DNA of 64,000 bases, taken from positions 157,094 to 221,093 of the forward strand of contig NZ_BSTM01000013.1 of NCBI RefSeq assembly GCF_030269515.1, given 5' to 3'. Made by a program: the position numbers and the translations under genes. This DNA is from Actinomadura sp. NBRC 104412. Lineage in GTDB: Bacteria > Actinomycetota > Actinomycetes > Streptosporangiales > Streptosporangiaceae. The notes under the pieces were generated by a model, which did no database searches, had not been told where the DNA came from, and saw nothing but the letters and a program-made list of their open reading frames with translations. Positions 1 through 8,629 of this stretch are shown piece by piece (positions within the stretch are counted from its first letter, which is position 1; each line of letters opens with the position of its first letter).

Positions 1-1578
1 GTCGGCGGCGGTGGCGGCGGTGCCCACCCGTTCCAGCCTGAGGAGGGCGTGCGCGCAGGCCAGCGCCTCCTCGTAGGCGGCGGGCAGGTCGGCGGGGTCG
101 TCGACGGGTCCCGCGGCGCCGACGGTGACCGGCGCCCCCAGGCGCGTGGTCATCGAGCGCGCGATCCGGCGGCCCGTCATGGACGGGTCGTCCGAGGGGA
201 CGACCAGCACCGCCCGGCCGTCCCGTACCGTGCTGAGACCGTCGCTGGCGGCCGCCAGGTCGGCGGCGGCCGAGGCGAGGCTCCGCCGGTTCTCCACCCG
301 GACGTGCGCGACGACGACGGCGTGCCGCCGCCGCGGCCGGTAACCGATCCGCAGGGCCCGCTCGGCGAGCGAGGAGTACGTGCCGGGGTTGGGCATGAGG
401 AGGTCGTCGAGCAGCTCGCCGCGCACCCTGGCCTCCGCGGCGGCGAGGTTGCGGCGGAACAGCTGGAGGAGGGACGCGACGACGGCCGCCCGTTCCAGCA
501 GCCGCCTGTCCAGGTCGCCGACCTCGCTGGACGTGGCGGGCGGCGCCCAGACCAGGGTGCCCAGTGTCTCGGTGCCGGCCGCGAGGCCGGTGACCCAGTG
601 CGTCCCGTCGTGGACGCCGCCGACCGTTCCGCCGGAGTCCACCGCCGCGACGGACATCTCCTTCAGGGCCTCCTCGGACGCCCCGGGCGTCCAGGCGACG
701 GGCGTCTCGAACTCGTCGAAGACGGCGAGGGCGCCGCCGAGCCGGTCGCTCACGGCGGTCACGACCTCCTGGAGGCCGCCGCCGCGCAGCACGATGTCCA
801 TGCTCTGGTCGTGCGCCGCGACCGCCCGGTCCTGGTCGGCCGTGCGCCGGAGGAGGTCCTCGTTCTCCTGCCGCAGCGCCGCCAGCGCCCGGTTCTGCTC
901 CTGCCTCGACCGCGCCCGCTCGATGGCCGCCGCCGCGAGCTCGGCGAACGACCCCAGGAGCGCGATGGCGTCGTGGGAGAACCGGCCCGGTGTGCGGTTC
1001 GAGGCGAAGAGCACCCCGATGACCTTGCCGTTGCGCAGCGGCACGCCGACGATCGACACCTGCCGCTCCGCCCTGACCGACGCGTCGACCACCGGATCGT
1101 GCGTCAGCCGCTCGTCCTTGAAGTAGTCGGGCGTCCAGAACGGCGTTCCCGTCGCGGCGACCCTGCCCCCGATGCCGACCCCGAACGGGATCCGGACGTC
1201 CTTCCACGCCGAGGACGTCGCGCCGACCATCACCCGCATGCGGGTCGCCCGGTCCTCGTCGTCGTTCAGGCTGAGATAGGCCATGTCGCAGCCGAGCAGC
1301 CGCTGCGCCTGCCCGACGATCAGGGTCAGGACGGCGTCGGGGTCATCGCGGTCCTCCGCGAGCTCCTTCGCGCACTCGACCAGCGCGCGCTGCTGCTCAT
1401 GGCGGGCACGCTGCTTCTCCAGCGTGTCGTGGAGCTGGAGCGCGAGCGTGTGCTCGGCCTGCAGCTCCTCCGCCTCCTCGGGTGAGGCGGCTTCCGCCAC
1501 CGCGTCGCGGAGGACCTCGTCATAGAGGGGAAGCGGCGCCCCCTCAACGAGAAGCCGGAGAAAACTGCGCCCGTTCAC
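1..1578 (-). CDS. GAF domain / PucR-type transcriptional regulator (3' end outside window)
   Basis: The leftward reading frame stays open from a GTG at 1578 (AGGGG-type ribosome site just upstream) to the window edge, giving 526 codons without a stop. Residues of about 55-200 form a GAF sensor domain, followed by a helical linker. After about residue 350 comes a region resembling the CdaR/PucR degenerate-GGDEF module (RRRHAVVVAHVRVENRR, then PVTVGAAGPVDDPADLPAAYEEAL). The family normally ends in a PucR helix-turn-helix, which would lie left of position 1. Such proteins are cytoplasmic regulators whose GAF domain senses a small ligand. The target is unknown. A TTGACA promoter overlapping an inverted repeat lies upstream and may be autoregulated (inference). 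Confidence 0.85.
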   Translation of the reverse strand, partial: MNGRSFLRLLVEGAPLPLYDEVLRDAVAEAASPEEAEELQAEHTLALQLHDTLEKQRARHEQQRALVECAKELAEDRDDPDAVLTLIVGQAQRLLGCDMAYLSLNDDEDRATRMRVMVGATSSAWKDVRIPFGVGIGGRVAATGTPFWTPDYFKDERLTHDPVVDASVRAERQVSIVGVPLRNGKVIGVLFASNRTPGRFSHDAIALLGSFAELAAAAIERARSRQEQNRALAALRQENEDLLRRTADQDRAVAAHDQSMDIVLRGGGLQEVVTAVSDRLGGALAVFDEFETPVAWTPGASEEALKEMSVAAVDSGGTVGGVHDGTHWVTGLAAGTETLGTLVWAPPATSSEVGDLDRRLLERAAVVASLLQLFRRNLAAAEARVRGELLDDLLMPNPGTYSSLAERALRIGYRPRRRHAVVVAHVRVENRRSLASAAADLAAASDGLSTVRDGRAVLVVPSDDPSMTGRRIARSMTTRLGAPVTVGAAGPVDDPADLPAAYEEALACAHALLRLERVGTAATAAD

Positions 1579-2004
1579 AACCCCTCGCTCCTGCCAACGC
1601 GGGCTCGTCGCCCCCCGCCAGCAATGACTGAGCGCATAGTCACTGGTGAGGATGCTTTTGTCAAGGCTCATCGCGAGCGGCGGCATCCCCACCATGCCTC
1701 CATTTCTTGGGAGGCGCATCGGGCTCAAGGGAGGCGAGGGTCGCGGATGGCCAGACGGAAGGCCCGGTTCACCCCGCAGGAGCTGGCGGTGGACCCCCGG
1801 CTTCGGGACCACTCCCGCGAGCTGTGGAGGGAGAAGCTCGATACCGTGCAGCCTCGCGCCCAGGCCCGGGCGCCGAACGGAACCACAGGACGACGGCGAA
1901 GAGTGGCCCCCACCACGTAGCCGCGCCCGTCCCGGTCGAGCAGCGTGGCGTCCAACACGGGCTTGATCCACCAGTCCGGTGTCCCACCCCCCTGGGAGCT
2001 GCAC
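1579..2004. other. Intergenic region between two divergent genes
   Basis: About 425 bases separate the leftward GAF/PucR gene from the rightward esterase. The right half is open in several frames, but none of the translations shows a recognisable domain, signal peptide or convincing ribosome site. Apart from the promoter and inverted repeat near 1625-1664, no gene can be supported here. Confidence 0.5.
1636..1664 (-). promoter_or_regulatory. Candidate promoter of the GAF/PucR gene overlapping an inverted repeat
   Basis: Read leftward, a perfect TTGACA -35 (1664-1659) is followed after 17 bases by GACTAT (1641-1636) as a -10. The -10 lies within the inverted repeat TGACT-N8-AGTCA (1625-1642), a position where a bound regulator would block polymerase. 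The start codon is about 58 bases downstream. Recognised by eye only. Confidence 0.4.
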
Positions 2005-3390
2005 ATGCCGACGCTTCGCAGATCATCCGTCGTCTCGGCCTTGCTCGGGTCGCTCCTCGCGGTCCCTCTGGTCACGGCGGTCCCGCCCGCGCACGCCGAC
2101 TCCCGTTGCGCCAACCCGCACAAGGTCCGCGTCCCAGGCGCCGAGCGGCAGGTCGCCGCCTGCCTGGACGACCTCACCACCGCCGGCACGGTCGCCTCCG
2201 GGCACACCGATCGCACCCAATGGGACGGGCTGCACGCCGCCGGCACCCGGAACCCCAGCGGCGTCCCGGGTGTCCAGATCGACGGCTACTTCCCCGACAC
2301 CTCCACGTTCAACACCACCCACGGCTGGAACCACGACTCCCAGTTCGTGATCCGGCTGCCGAAGCGCTGGAACGGCGGGCTGGTGGTCTCGGGCGCGCCG
2401 GGGACGCGACGCCAGTACGCCAACGACGCGACCATCTCCGACTGGGTCCTGGCCAAGGGGTACGCGTTCGCGTCCACCGACAAGGGCAACAACGGCGCCG
2501 AGTTCTTCAAGGACGGCAGGCGCCCCGGTGACGCCGTCCTGGAGTGGTACCACCGGATGACCCAGCTCACCGTCGCCGCCAAGGCGACCGTCGCCCGCCA
2601 CTACGGCAGGTCCCCGCGCAGGACGTACGCGGCGGGCATCTCCAACGGCGGCCAGTTGGTGCGCTGGGCCCTGGAGAACCATCCCGAGCTGTACGACGGC
2701 GGCGTCGACTCCGAAGGCACGTTCTGGCCGCGCCACGGCGTGTCGAACGCGCTGGTCTACCTGCCGGTGGCGCTGCGCAACTACCCCAAGTACAAGGCGA
2801 CCGGCGATCCGGCGGCGCACGCGGCGATGATCAGGGCGGGCTTCGCGCCGGGGTCGGAGTTCCTGTGGGACTTCAACTACCAGCTCCTCTGGGACGGCAC
2901 GCAGCGCATCTACCGCGAGGAGGTCGACCCGGCCTACGACGGCGACCTGGAGGCGGGCATCCCGTTCTGCCAGAGCGGCACGCCGAACTGCGACGCCGAC
3001 TACGACTACCACTCGCGTCCCAGGAGCGTGCATCAGGCCGTGAAGCGCGCGTCCATGTCGGGCCGCATCGGCAAGCCGCTGATCACGGTGCAGGGGACGC
3101 TGGACGCCCTGCTGCCGATCAAGGTCCATGGGGACGCGTACGCCGCGTTGATCCGTTCACGGGGGGCGGGGGCGCGGCATCGCTACTACCGCATCGAAGG
3201 GGCGTCGCACCTGGACCTGGAGTACGACATGTTCCCCGACAGGATGCGGCCGTTGCTGCCCTGCATGCGGACCGCCTTCGAGGCCCTCGAACGCTGGACG
3301 GCACCGGGCGGCGGCCAGGCGCCGCCGCGCAGCGCCACCATCCCGCGCCAGACCTCGGGCGACGTGGTGAACAGCTGCTCCCTGGGCTGA
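2005..3390 (+). CDS. Secreted alpha/beta hydrolase, tannase / hydroxybutyrate-oligomer-hydrolase-like
   Basis: The protein has 461 residues from the ATG at 2005. An in-frame upstream ATG (1945) would put a 20-residue extension before the signal peptide. The N-terminus is a clear Sec signal (positive start, hydrophobic core, cleavage near AHA-DS). The nucleophile motif GISNGG puts the catalytic serine at 213. Asp367 (GTLDALLP) and His402 (GASHLD) fit the rest of the triad. A lid-type insertion lies between Ser213 and Asp367, as in tannase and feruloyl-esterase folds and in oligomer hydrolases of hydroxybutyrate. The exact ester substrate cannot be told from sequence. It should act outside the cell. 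A strong hairpin follows the stop codon. Confidence 0.8.
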   Translation: MPTLRRSSVVSALLGSLLAVPLVTAVPPAHADSRCANPHKVRVPGAERQVAACLDDLTTAGTVASGHTDRTQWDGLHAAGTRNPSGVPGVQIDGYFPDTSTFNTTHGWNHDSQFVIRLPKRWNGGLVVSGAPGTRRQYANDATISDWVLAKGYAFASTDKGNNGAEFFKDGRRPGDAVLEWYHRMTQLTVAAKATVARHYGRSPRRTYAAGISNGGQLVRWALENHPELYDGGVDSEGTFWPRHGVSNALVYLPVALRNYPKYKATGDPAAHAAMIRAGFAPGSEFLWDFNYQLLWDGTQRIYREEVDPAYDGDLEAGIPFCQSGTPNCDADYDYHSRPRSVHQAVKRASMSGRIGKPLITVQGTLDALLPIKVHGDAYAALIRSRGAGARHRYYRIEGASHLDLEYDMFPDRMRPLLPCMRTAFEALERWTAPGGGQAPPRSATIPRQTSGDVVNSCSLG

Positions 3391-3410
3391 CCCGACCGGT
3401 ACGACGACAA

Positions 3411-3456
3411 CGGCGGCGTACCCGGCGCCAGGTGATGGTCGCCGGGCACGCCGCCG
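3411..3456 (+). terminator. Hairpin terminator after the secreted hydrolase
   Basis: Two 17-base arms (3411-3427 and 3440-3456) pair at 16 of 17 positions around a 12-base loop, 20 bases after the stop codon. There is no T-tract, which is common for actinobacterial terminators. Confidence 0.6.
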
Positions 3457-3482
3457 TCAGTGGTGCGTCCCTCCCAAGGCCG

Positions 3483-3689
3483 TCAGCCGAACTTCGGGGC
3501 GTCCACCTCCTCTGACGGCCCGTGGTACATGGCGTTGAACAGCATGGTGATGGTGCCACGCGACCAGGTGCGATACGTGACCTGCGTCCCGGCGATCACG
3601 ACGCCGCCCTCGCCGACGTCGAAGGAGACGACGTCGGCGAGCCCGTGCAGCTTGTCGGCGCCCGCGCCGTAGCCGCTGCGCACCAGCCG
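3483..3689 (-). pseudogene. 3' remnant of an M14-type zinc carboxypeptidase
   Basis: Leftward translation gives a C-terminal tail ending at a stop at 3483. It matches the pattern of the C-terminal domain of bacterial M14 peptidases: LVRSGYG, then LADVVSFDVGEGGVVIAG, then TWSRGTITMLFNAMYHG, where the family has a conserved core like GRVVLFGF...HGTFKLLFNALY. Only about 65 residues remain. No start codon with a ribosome site and no catalytic zinc domain are present. The similarity stops at about 3689, where a rightward GH3-like tail begins. It is probably a non-functional relic. The family assignment is from motif memory. Confidence 0.55.
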
Positions 3690-3690
3690 G

Positions 3691-3786
3691 GGCCGCTTCC
3701 TGGTGGAGCCGGGGACGTTCAACGTCTACGTCGGCGACAGCTCCACGGCGGGCCTGGGCGGCTCCTTCCGGGTCACGTCCCGTTGA
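3691..3786 (+). pseudogene. 3' remnant of a GH3-family glycosidase (Fn3-like C-terminus)
   Basis: In the rightward frame that ends at the TGA 3784-3786, the residues GRFLVEPGTFNVYVGDSS and then LGGSFRV are seen. This is the typical end of the fibronectin-III-like C-terminal domain of GH3 beta-glucosidases (V.PG.Y.V.VG.SS). An in-frame stop lies at 3670-3672, so no intact gene extends upstream. About 32 codons survive. The fragment starts within a few bases of where the leftward M14-like tail begins. Confidence 0.55.
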
Positions 3787-3912
3787 GGCATCGCCGTATC
3801 CCGGGCTGAAGCGGTCAAATTCTGACCGCTTCTCCTGCGACCCTGGTCGTGACCGAGACGATCGGGAGAAAGGGGTCACGATGCCCGATGATCGGCCGAT
3901 GGGCGAGGCGCG

Positions 3913-5010
3913 GTGACCGTTCTGGACTCACGGGCGCTCAACCGCGCGACGCTCGCCCGTCAGTTGCTCCTCGACCGCGCCGCCCTGCCGGTCCTCGACA
4001 CCGTCGCGCACCTCGGCGGGCTCCAGGCGCAGGAGCCGCAGGAACCGTTCGTGGGGCTCTGGTCACGGCTGCGCGCCTTCGACCCGTCGGCGCTGTCCGA
4101 CCTGCTGGTCGAGCGGCGCGTGGTACGGACCCACCTCATGCGGCGCACCGTCCACCTGGTCACCGCCGAGGACGTCCTGGCCTGGCGGTCGCGGCACGAC
4201 GCCATGCTGCGGCAGCGCGTGCTCGGGGTCTACCGACGCGAACTCGCCGGAGTGGACCTCGACGAGCTCGCGGCGGCCGGACGCGCGGTCGTGGCCGACG
4301 GCGAGCCACGCTCCGTGAGCGAGCTCGCGCGGGAGCTCGCCGACCGCTGGCCGGAGCCGGGGCCGCGCGCCCTCGGGGAGATGCTGCTCGCCCTCGTCCC
4401 GATGGCGCAGGCGCCGCCGCGCGGGCTGTGGCGCACGAGCGCGGGCGTGCGCAACGTCGCGATCTCCCGCTGGCTGGGGCGCGAGGCCGACCCGCCGGCG
4501 CCGGACGGCTCCGACCCGGTCGGCCAGGCGCTGGTACGGCGCTATCTGGCGGCGTACGGCCCCGCCGCGTCGGCCGACCTGCGCGCCTGGTGCGGGCTCG
4601 CGGGGCTGCCGGCCGCGGTCGCCGCCGTACGAGGGGAGCTCGTCACCTTCAAGGACGAGCGCGGCAGGGAGCTGCTGGACCTTCCGGACGCGCCCCGCCC
4701 CGACCCCGACACACCCGCCCCCGTGCGGTTCCTGCCGGCGTTCGACAACGCGATCCTCGGCTATCACGACCGCGGCCGGATCATCGACGACGCCCATCGC
4801 GGCCTGTCGGTCGCCGGGGCCCGCGTCGTCCTGGTCGACGGCCGGGTCGCCGCGACCTGGAGCGTCGAGGCCGGTACCGTCGTGGTCGCCCCGCTGCGGC
4901 GCTTCTCCCTGGCCGACTGCGCCGCCGTGGAGGAGGAGGGACGGGCGCTCGCGTCGTTCCTCTCCAACGGGGAGAGCGACCGCGTACGGATCGACGCGTC
5001 TCCCCACTGA
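3913..5010 (+). CDS. Winged-helix DNA-binding protein of the AlkZ family
   Basis: The 365-residue product starts at a GTG. The N-terminal part carries GGLQAQEP, with Gln38 and Gln40 forming the QxQ signature of AlkZ-type DNA glycosylases (HTH_42 superfamily), followed by helical winged-helix repeats. The C-terminal half (FLPAFDNAILGYHDR and following) is the usual end of the family. AlkZ proteins in Streptomyces unhook interstrand crosslinks made by azinomycin. Most chromosomal homologues are uncharacterised, so a role in repair of alkylated DNA is inference. It is cytoplasmic and monocistronic. No toxin-biosynthesis genes are adjacent. Confidence 0.8.
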   Translation: MTVLDSRALNRATLARQLLLDRAALPVLDTVAHLGGLQAQEPQEPFVGLWSRLRAFDPSALSDLLVERRVVRTHLMRRTVHLVTAEDVLAWRSRHDAMLRQRVLGVYRRELAGVDLDELAAAGRAVVADGEPRSVSELARELADRWPEPGPRALGEMLLALVPMAQAPPRGLWRTSAGVRNVAISRWLGREADPPAPDGSDPVGQALVRRYLAAYGPAASADLRAWCGLAGLPAAVAAVRGELVTFKDERGRELLDLPDAPRPDPDTPAPVRFLPAFDNAILGYHDRGRIIDDAHRGLSVAGARVVLVDGRVAATWSVEAGTVVVAPLRRFSLADCAAVEEEGRALASFLSNGESDRVRIDASPH

Positions 5011-5156
5011 GCGGCGAGCATCCGCCGTGCGCTGTCAGGAAGGCGTCGTCTTAGAGCCGCCCAAGGAATGGGCAAGTCCCTCCACCCTGCGACCCGTCGT
5101 CCGTAGGGTCCGCTGGCGTGGCCCATGCGGGCGCGACGACGAGGTGGGGGGACGTC

Positions 5157-6563
5157 TTGAGCCGACGCTGGAAGGCCGCCCTCGCGGCGGCCGGATCGAT
5201 CGCCGCCGTGACGGCCTGGCCTGTCGCCGCCGGAACCGCCGCGTCCGGCACCAGCGGGCGGGCGGACGGTGGCGAGCGCTGGGTCCTCGTCCGGCACGAG
5301 GGCTTCGACCGGTCGCCGGGGGTGGACCGCGCCCCGTGGCGGCGGGACCCTCACGGACCTCGCAGCCCGTGGCACGTCGACGCGTTCGACGACGACGGTG
5401 AGGCGTGGAAGGCGATCAGCGGGCCGCTGTTCGCACGGCAGCTCGGCCGGTTCGGGGTGTTCCGCAAGCGGGTCGCGTTCGGCCGCGACGGGTGGCTGAC
5501 CGCCGAGGTCGCCGCCGTGGACAAGGACCGCGACGGCCGTCCCGACTCGCGGCCCGGCCTGTCGGCCGCGACCCTGCCGGACGGGCAGCGGGTCGCGAGG
5601 ATCCACGAGCCGAGCTGGGACGCCGGGGTGCTGATCCGGCCCACCCGCCCGCTGCCTCCCCGCTACCGCGTGGAGATGACGCTGCGCGGCATCGACTTCG
5701 GCGGCAAGCGGGGCGGCACCTTCGACTACGACGGCAAGCACAACGGCTACACGAGGGAGCCGTGCAAGACCCGGTACCCGTGGACGTTCCAAGGCGCGCT
5801 TCCCGGCAAGACGCGCTGCGAGTACCCCGACGTGACACGGGAGAACGGGTTCTACTACCTGACGATCCTCGACTACGCGACCCCCGCACCGCACGGCAAC
5901 CCCGGGATCCACTACCGGCGCAAGGTCATCATGGACGGCTACTACAGCGACGACGACCGCTGGAAGAACGCCGGGACCTGCGACCCGAGGACCGGGCGGA
6001 TCTACCGGACCTTCGAGGGCACCTTCAACGGCGTCAACGCGCTGTTCGCACGCGGCGACAGGTTCCGCGAGACCGCCAACAACAACGTCAGCAACGAGTA
6101 CTACATCAAGACCCGCTGCGGGAACGTCTCCATGGACGGGCCGTACGGACCGGGCGGGCGTTTCCGAGGGCACCTCACCAGCGCCGAACTGCGCCCGGAA
6201 CTCCTGCCGAAGGCCGCCTACCGCTTCGCCGTCGAACGCGACCGCACCGGCTACACGCTCGAGATGAGCGGGCCGTTCCTGCACATCGGGCAGGCCACAC
6301 TGCGCGTCCACCACGACTTCGTGGAGGACGGCCGTCCGATCTGGCACTACAACCAGACCCCCGGCGAGTACGACGGCCGCTTCGACCGCAGGCTCACCCA
6401 CACCGGCCCGGCAGGGACCTACACGACCGAGCACACCTGGCCCAAGGGCTCGGCCTACCCGGACTCGTTCATCATCGGCGACCCGCACCTGAACTACTAC
6501 GAGGGCTCGGCGTACGTCGACGACATCCGCCTGTACGTCCCCGAGAACCGGCCCCGGGCATGA
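5157..6563 (+). CDS. Secreted protein of unknown function
   Basis: A TTG at 5157 is preferred because a GGTGGGGGGA ribosome site sits a few bases upstream and translation then begins LSRRWKAALAAAG, a signal peptide (about 468 residues). An in-frame ATG at 5118 would add 13 residues that spoil the signal. The mature part is rich in Tyr, Trp, Gly and Asp, with paired cysteines (EPCKTRYP, TRCEYPD, GTCDPRTG, TRCGNV) suggesting disulfides. Its beta-rich composition and phrases such as RFAVERDRTGYTLEMSG resemble a concanavalin-like jelly roll, as in secreted glycan-binding proteins. I cannot name a family. It is probably extracellular. Confidence 0.7.
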   Translation: MSRRWKAALAAAGSIAAVTAWPVAAGTAASGTSGRADGGERWVLVRHEGFDRSPGVDRAPWRRDPHGPRSPWHVDAFDDDGEAWKAISGPLFARQLGRFGVFRKRVAFGRDGWLTAEVAAVDKDRDGRPDSRPGLSAATLPDGQRVARIHEPSWDAGVLIRPTRPLPPRYRVEMTLRGIDFGGKRGGTFDYDGKHNGYTREPCKTRYPWTFQGALPGKTRCEYPDVTRENGFYYLTILDYATPAPHGNPGIHYRRKVIMDGYYSDDDRWKNAGTCDPRTGRIYRTFEGTFNGVNALFARGDRFRETANNNVSNEYYIKTRCGNVSMDGPYGPGGRFRGHLTSAELRPELLPKAAYRFAVERDRTGYTLEMSGPFLHIGQATLRVHHDFVEDGRPIWHYNQTPGEYDGRFDRRLTHTGPAGTYTTEHTWPKGSAYPDSFIIGDPHLNYYEGSAYVDDIRLYVPENRPRA

Positions 6564-6575
6564 GCGGCGCCCGCC

Positions 6576-7436
6576 TCACCGTACGGGCGTGTCCGCGCTC
6601 CCTGCGGGGAACTCCTCGATGCCGAGGACCCGCAGCAGTTCCAGCCGTTCGCGGGTCTCGGCGTCGGCCGGGGTCAGCACCAGAAGTTGCTGGGCCTGGT
6701 CGGGAGTGACCAGGGTCTCGCAGTCCAGCACCAGGGTGCCCACTCGCGGGTGCAGCAGGGTCTTGCGGTCCGCGCGCCGGATCGCGACCTCGTGCTCGGC
6801 CCACAGCCCGCGGAACTCCGCGCTCGCGGCCCGCAGGCGGTCGACGAGCCCCGCGACCGTGCGGTCGCCGGCCCGCCGGCCGGCGACCGCGCGCAGGCCG
6901 GCCACGAGCTCACGGGAGTGATGATCATGATCCTCGCGCGGGGAGACGGCGCGGGCGGCGGGGTCGGTGAACCAGCGGTACACGACGTACCGCCGGTCTC
7001 CGGAGAAGCCGGTGTGGTCGCCCATCAGCAGGACGGACGCCCGGTTCTGGGCGAGGACCTCCCCCAGGTCGGACAGCACCAGGGCAGGGGTGTCGCCGAG
7101 CAGGTCGAGCATGCGCATCAGCCCGGCCCTGGCCAGGCGGGCCACCGCGTCGCTGGGCGGCGGCCGGTGACCGGCCAGGTGGAACAGGTGATCGCGCTGG
7201 TCGCCGGACAGGCGCAACGCCCTGGCCAGCGCGCCCAGCAGGTGGGGGGACGGCTGGCTGCTGCGGCCCTGCTCCAGGCGCACGACATAGTCCACCGACA
7301 TGCCGGCGAGCATCGCCACCTCTTCCCGGCGCAGGCCGGCGGTCCGGCGCCGCGGGCCGTCGGGCAGGCCCACCTCGGCCGGACGGATCGCCTCGCGGCG
7401 GCGGCGCAGGAAGTCGGCGAGCAGGTCACGCTGCAT
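6576..7436 (-). CDS. XRE-type regulator with MmyB-like ligand-binding domain
   Basis: The start is the ATG at 7436 (MQRDLLADFLRRRREAI), 286 residues. The N-terminal helix-turn-helix is the standard MmyB-family form, with RTAGLRREEVAMLAGMSVDY and LEQGR. The remaining 200 residues (TPALVLSDLGEVLAQNRA, then the VYRWFTDP region and TLVLDCETL near the end) form the MmyB-like, PAS-related ligand-binding domain that binds fatty-acyl ligands in studied members. It is divergent from the aldo/keto reductase at 7574, with a 137-base shared promoter region. In this family such regulators usually repress the adjacent oxidoreductase gene. That link is inference here. Confidence 0.88.
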   Translation of the reverse strand: MQRDLLADFLRRRREAIRPAEVGLPDGPRRRTAGLRREEVAMLAGMSVDYVVRLEQGRSSQPSPHLLGALARALRLSGDQRDHLFHLAGHRPPPSDAVARLARAGLMRMLDLLGDTPALVLSDLGEVLAQNRASVLLMGDHTGFSGDRRYVVYRWFTDPAARAVSPREDHDHHSRELVAGLRAVAGRRAGDRTVAGLVDRLRAASAEFRGLWAEHEVAIRRADRKTLLHPRVGTLVLDCETLVTPDQAQQLLVLTPADAETRERLELLRVLGIEEFPAGSADTPVR

Positions 7437-7573
7437 GCCTCCATCCTGCCTCGCGGCTGACGGTCCAGGCAGGGAGCGGCTCTCCCATGATGAACGCTCC
7501 GCTTTCACGCGTCCCCACCAAGGGCACAGGGTGGAACGGCAGCAGAACGGACGACAGCGTGAACGAGGAGAGC

Positions 7574-8572
7574 ATGATGCAGATACGGAACCTGGGCCGG
7601 ATCGGGCCGGCCGTCTCCGCGCTGGGCCTGGGCGCGATGGGCATGTCGGGGGCCTATGGCGCGGCCGACCGCGCGGAGAGCATCGCCACCGTGCACGCCG
7701 CGCTGGACGCGGGCGTCACCTTGATCGACACCGGCGACTTCTACGGCATGGGCCACAACGAACTGCTGCTCGCCGAGGCGCTGCGCGGCCGGAATCGCGA
7801 CGACTACGTGCTGAGCGTCAAGTTCGGCATGCTGCGCGGTCCAGGTCCGCACTTCGGCGGGCACGACGGCCGTCCCGAGGCGGTGCGCAACTTCCTGGGC
7901 TACTCGCTGACCCGGCTGGGCGTCGATCACATCGACATCTACCGTCCCGCCCGGCTGGACCCGGCGGTGCCGATCGAGGAGACGGTGGGCGCGATCAAGG
8001 AGATGGTGGAGGCCGGATACGTGCGGCACATCGGCCTCTCGGAGGTGGACGCGGCCACGATCCGCCGCGCGCACGCCGTGCACCCGATCGCCGACCTCCA
8101 GATCGAGTACTCGCTGATCTCCCGGGCGATGGAGGCGGAGGTGCTGCCGACGCTCCGGGATCTCGGCATCGGGCTGACCGCCTACGGCGTCCTGGGCCGC
8201 GGCCTGATCTCCGGGCACTGGACCCCCGGCCGCGCCGCCGCCCCCGGCGACGCCCGCGCCTCCAGCCCGCGGTTCTCCAGCGGGAACGTGGAGCACAACC
8301 TCGCCCTCGCGGACGCGCTGCGCCCGGTCGCCGAGGCCAGGGGGTGCTCCGTCGCCCAGCTCGTCATCGCCTGGGTGGCCGCGCAGGGCGAGGACGTGGT
8401 GCCGCTGGTCGGCGCCCGTACCCGCCGGCGGCTCGACGAGGCGCTGCCCGCGCTCGACCTGGAGCTCACCGCCGACGACCTCGCCGAGATCGAGAAGGCG
8501 GTGCCGCCGGGCTCGGCGCGCGGCGACCGGTACCCGTCCGCGTTCATGTCGGGCCTCGGCGTGGGGAACTGA
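7574..8572 (+). CDS. Aldo/keto reductase with substituted catalytic histidine
   Basis: The ATG at 7574 follows a GAGGAG ribosome site, giving 332 residues. Asp52 and Tyr57 (DTGDFYGMG) and Lys83 (SVKFG) of the catalytic tetrad are present. Where related proteins have YQH, this one reads RPA (124-126), so the catalytic histidine is replaced by Ala126. The NADPH-binding end is intact (VPLVGARTRRRLDEAL). The reaction class is NADPH-dependent reduction of aldehydes or ketones in the cytoplasm. Because of the missing histidine the activity may be altered, which I have seen in other actinobacterial relatives. Divergent from the MmyB-like regulator, its likely controller. Confidence 0.85.
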   Translation: MMQIRNLGRIGPAVSALGLGAMGMSGAYGAADRAESIATVHAALDAGVTLIDTGDFYGMGHNELLLAEALRGRNRDDYVLSVKFGMLRGPGPHFGGHDGRPEAVRNFLGYSLTRLGVDHIDIYRPARLDPAVPIEETVGAIKEMVEAGYVRHIGLSEVDAATIRRAHAVHPIADLQIEYSLISRAMEAEVLPTLRDLGIGLTAYGVLGRGLISGHWTPGRAAAPGDARASSPRFSSGNVEHNLALADALRPVAEARGCSVAQLVIAWVAAQGEDVVPLVGARTRRRLDEALPALDLELTADDLAEIEKAVPPGSARGDRYPSAFMSGLGVGN

Positions 8573-8599
8573 GCCGGCCCGGAAGGCGGTCTGGGCGGT

Positions 8600-8621
8600 G
8601 CCCGCCCTCGGCGGGGCGGGC
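8600..8621. terminator. Bidirectional hairpin between convergent genes
   Basis: A perfect 8-bp stem GCCCGCCC / GGGCGGGC (8600-8607 and 8614-8621) with a 6-base loop lies between the convergent stops at 8572 and 8630. It can serve both genes. Confidence 0.55.
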
Positions 8622-8629
8622 GGGTGCCG

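Noticed and set aside
49..1485. Rightward 478-codon open frame opposite the GAF/PucR gene
   Set aside because: Composition is Arg/Gly/Asp-rich with no domain, and the leftward frame shows clear GAF and CdaR-like motifs; it is the complementary shadow of that gene.
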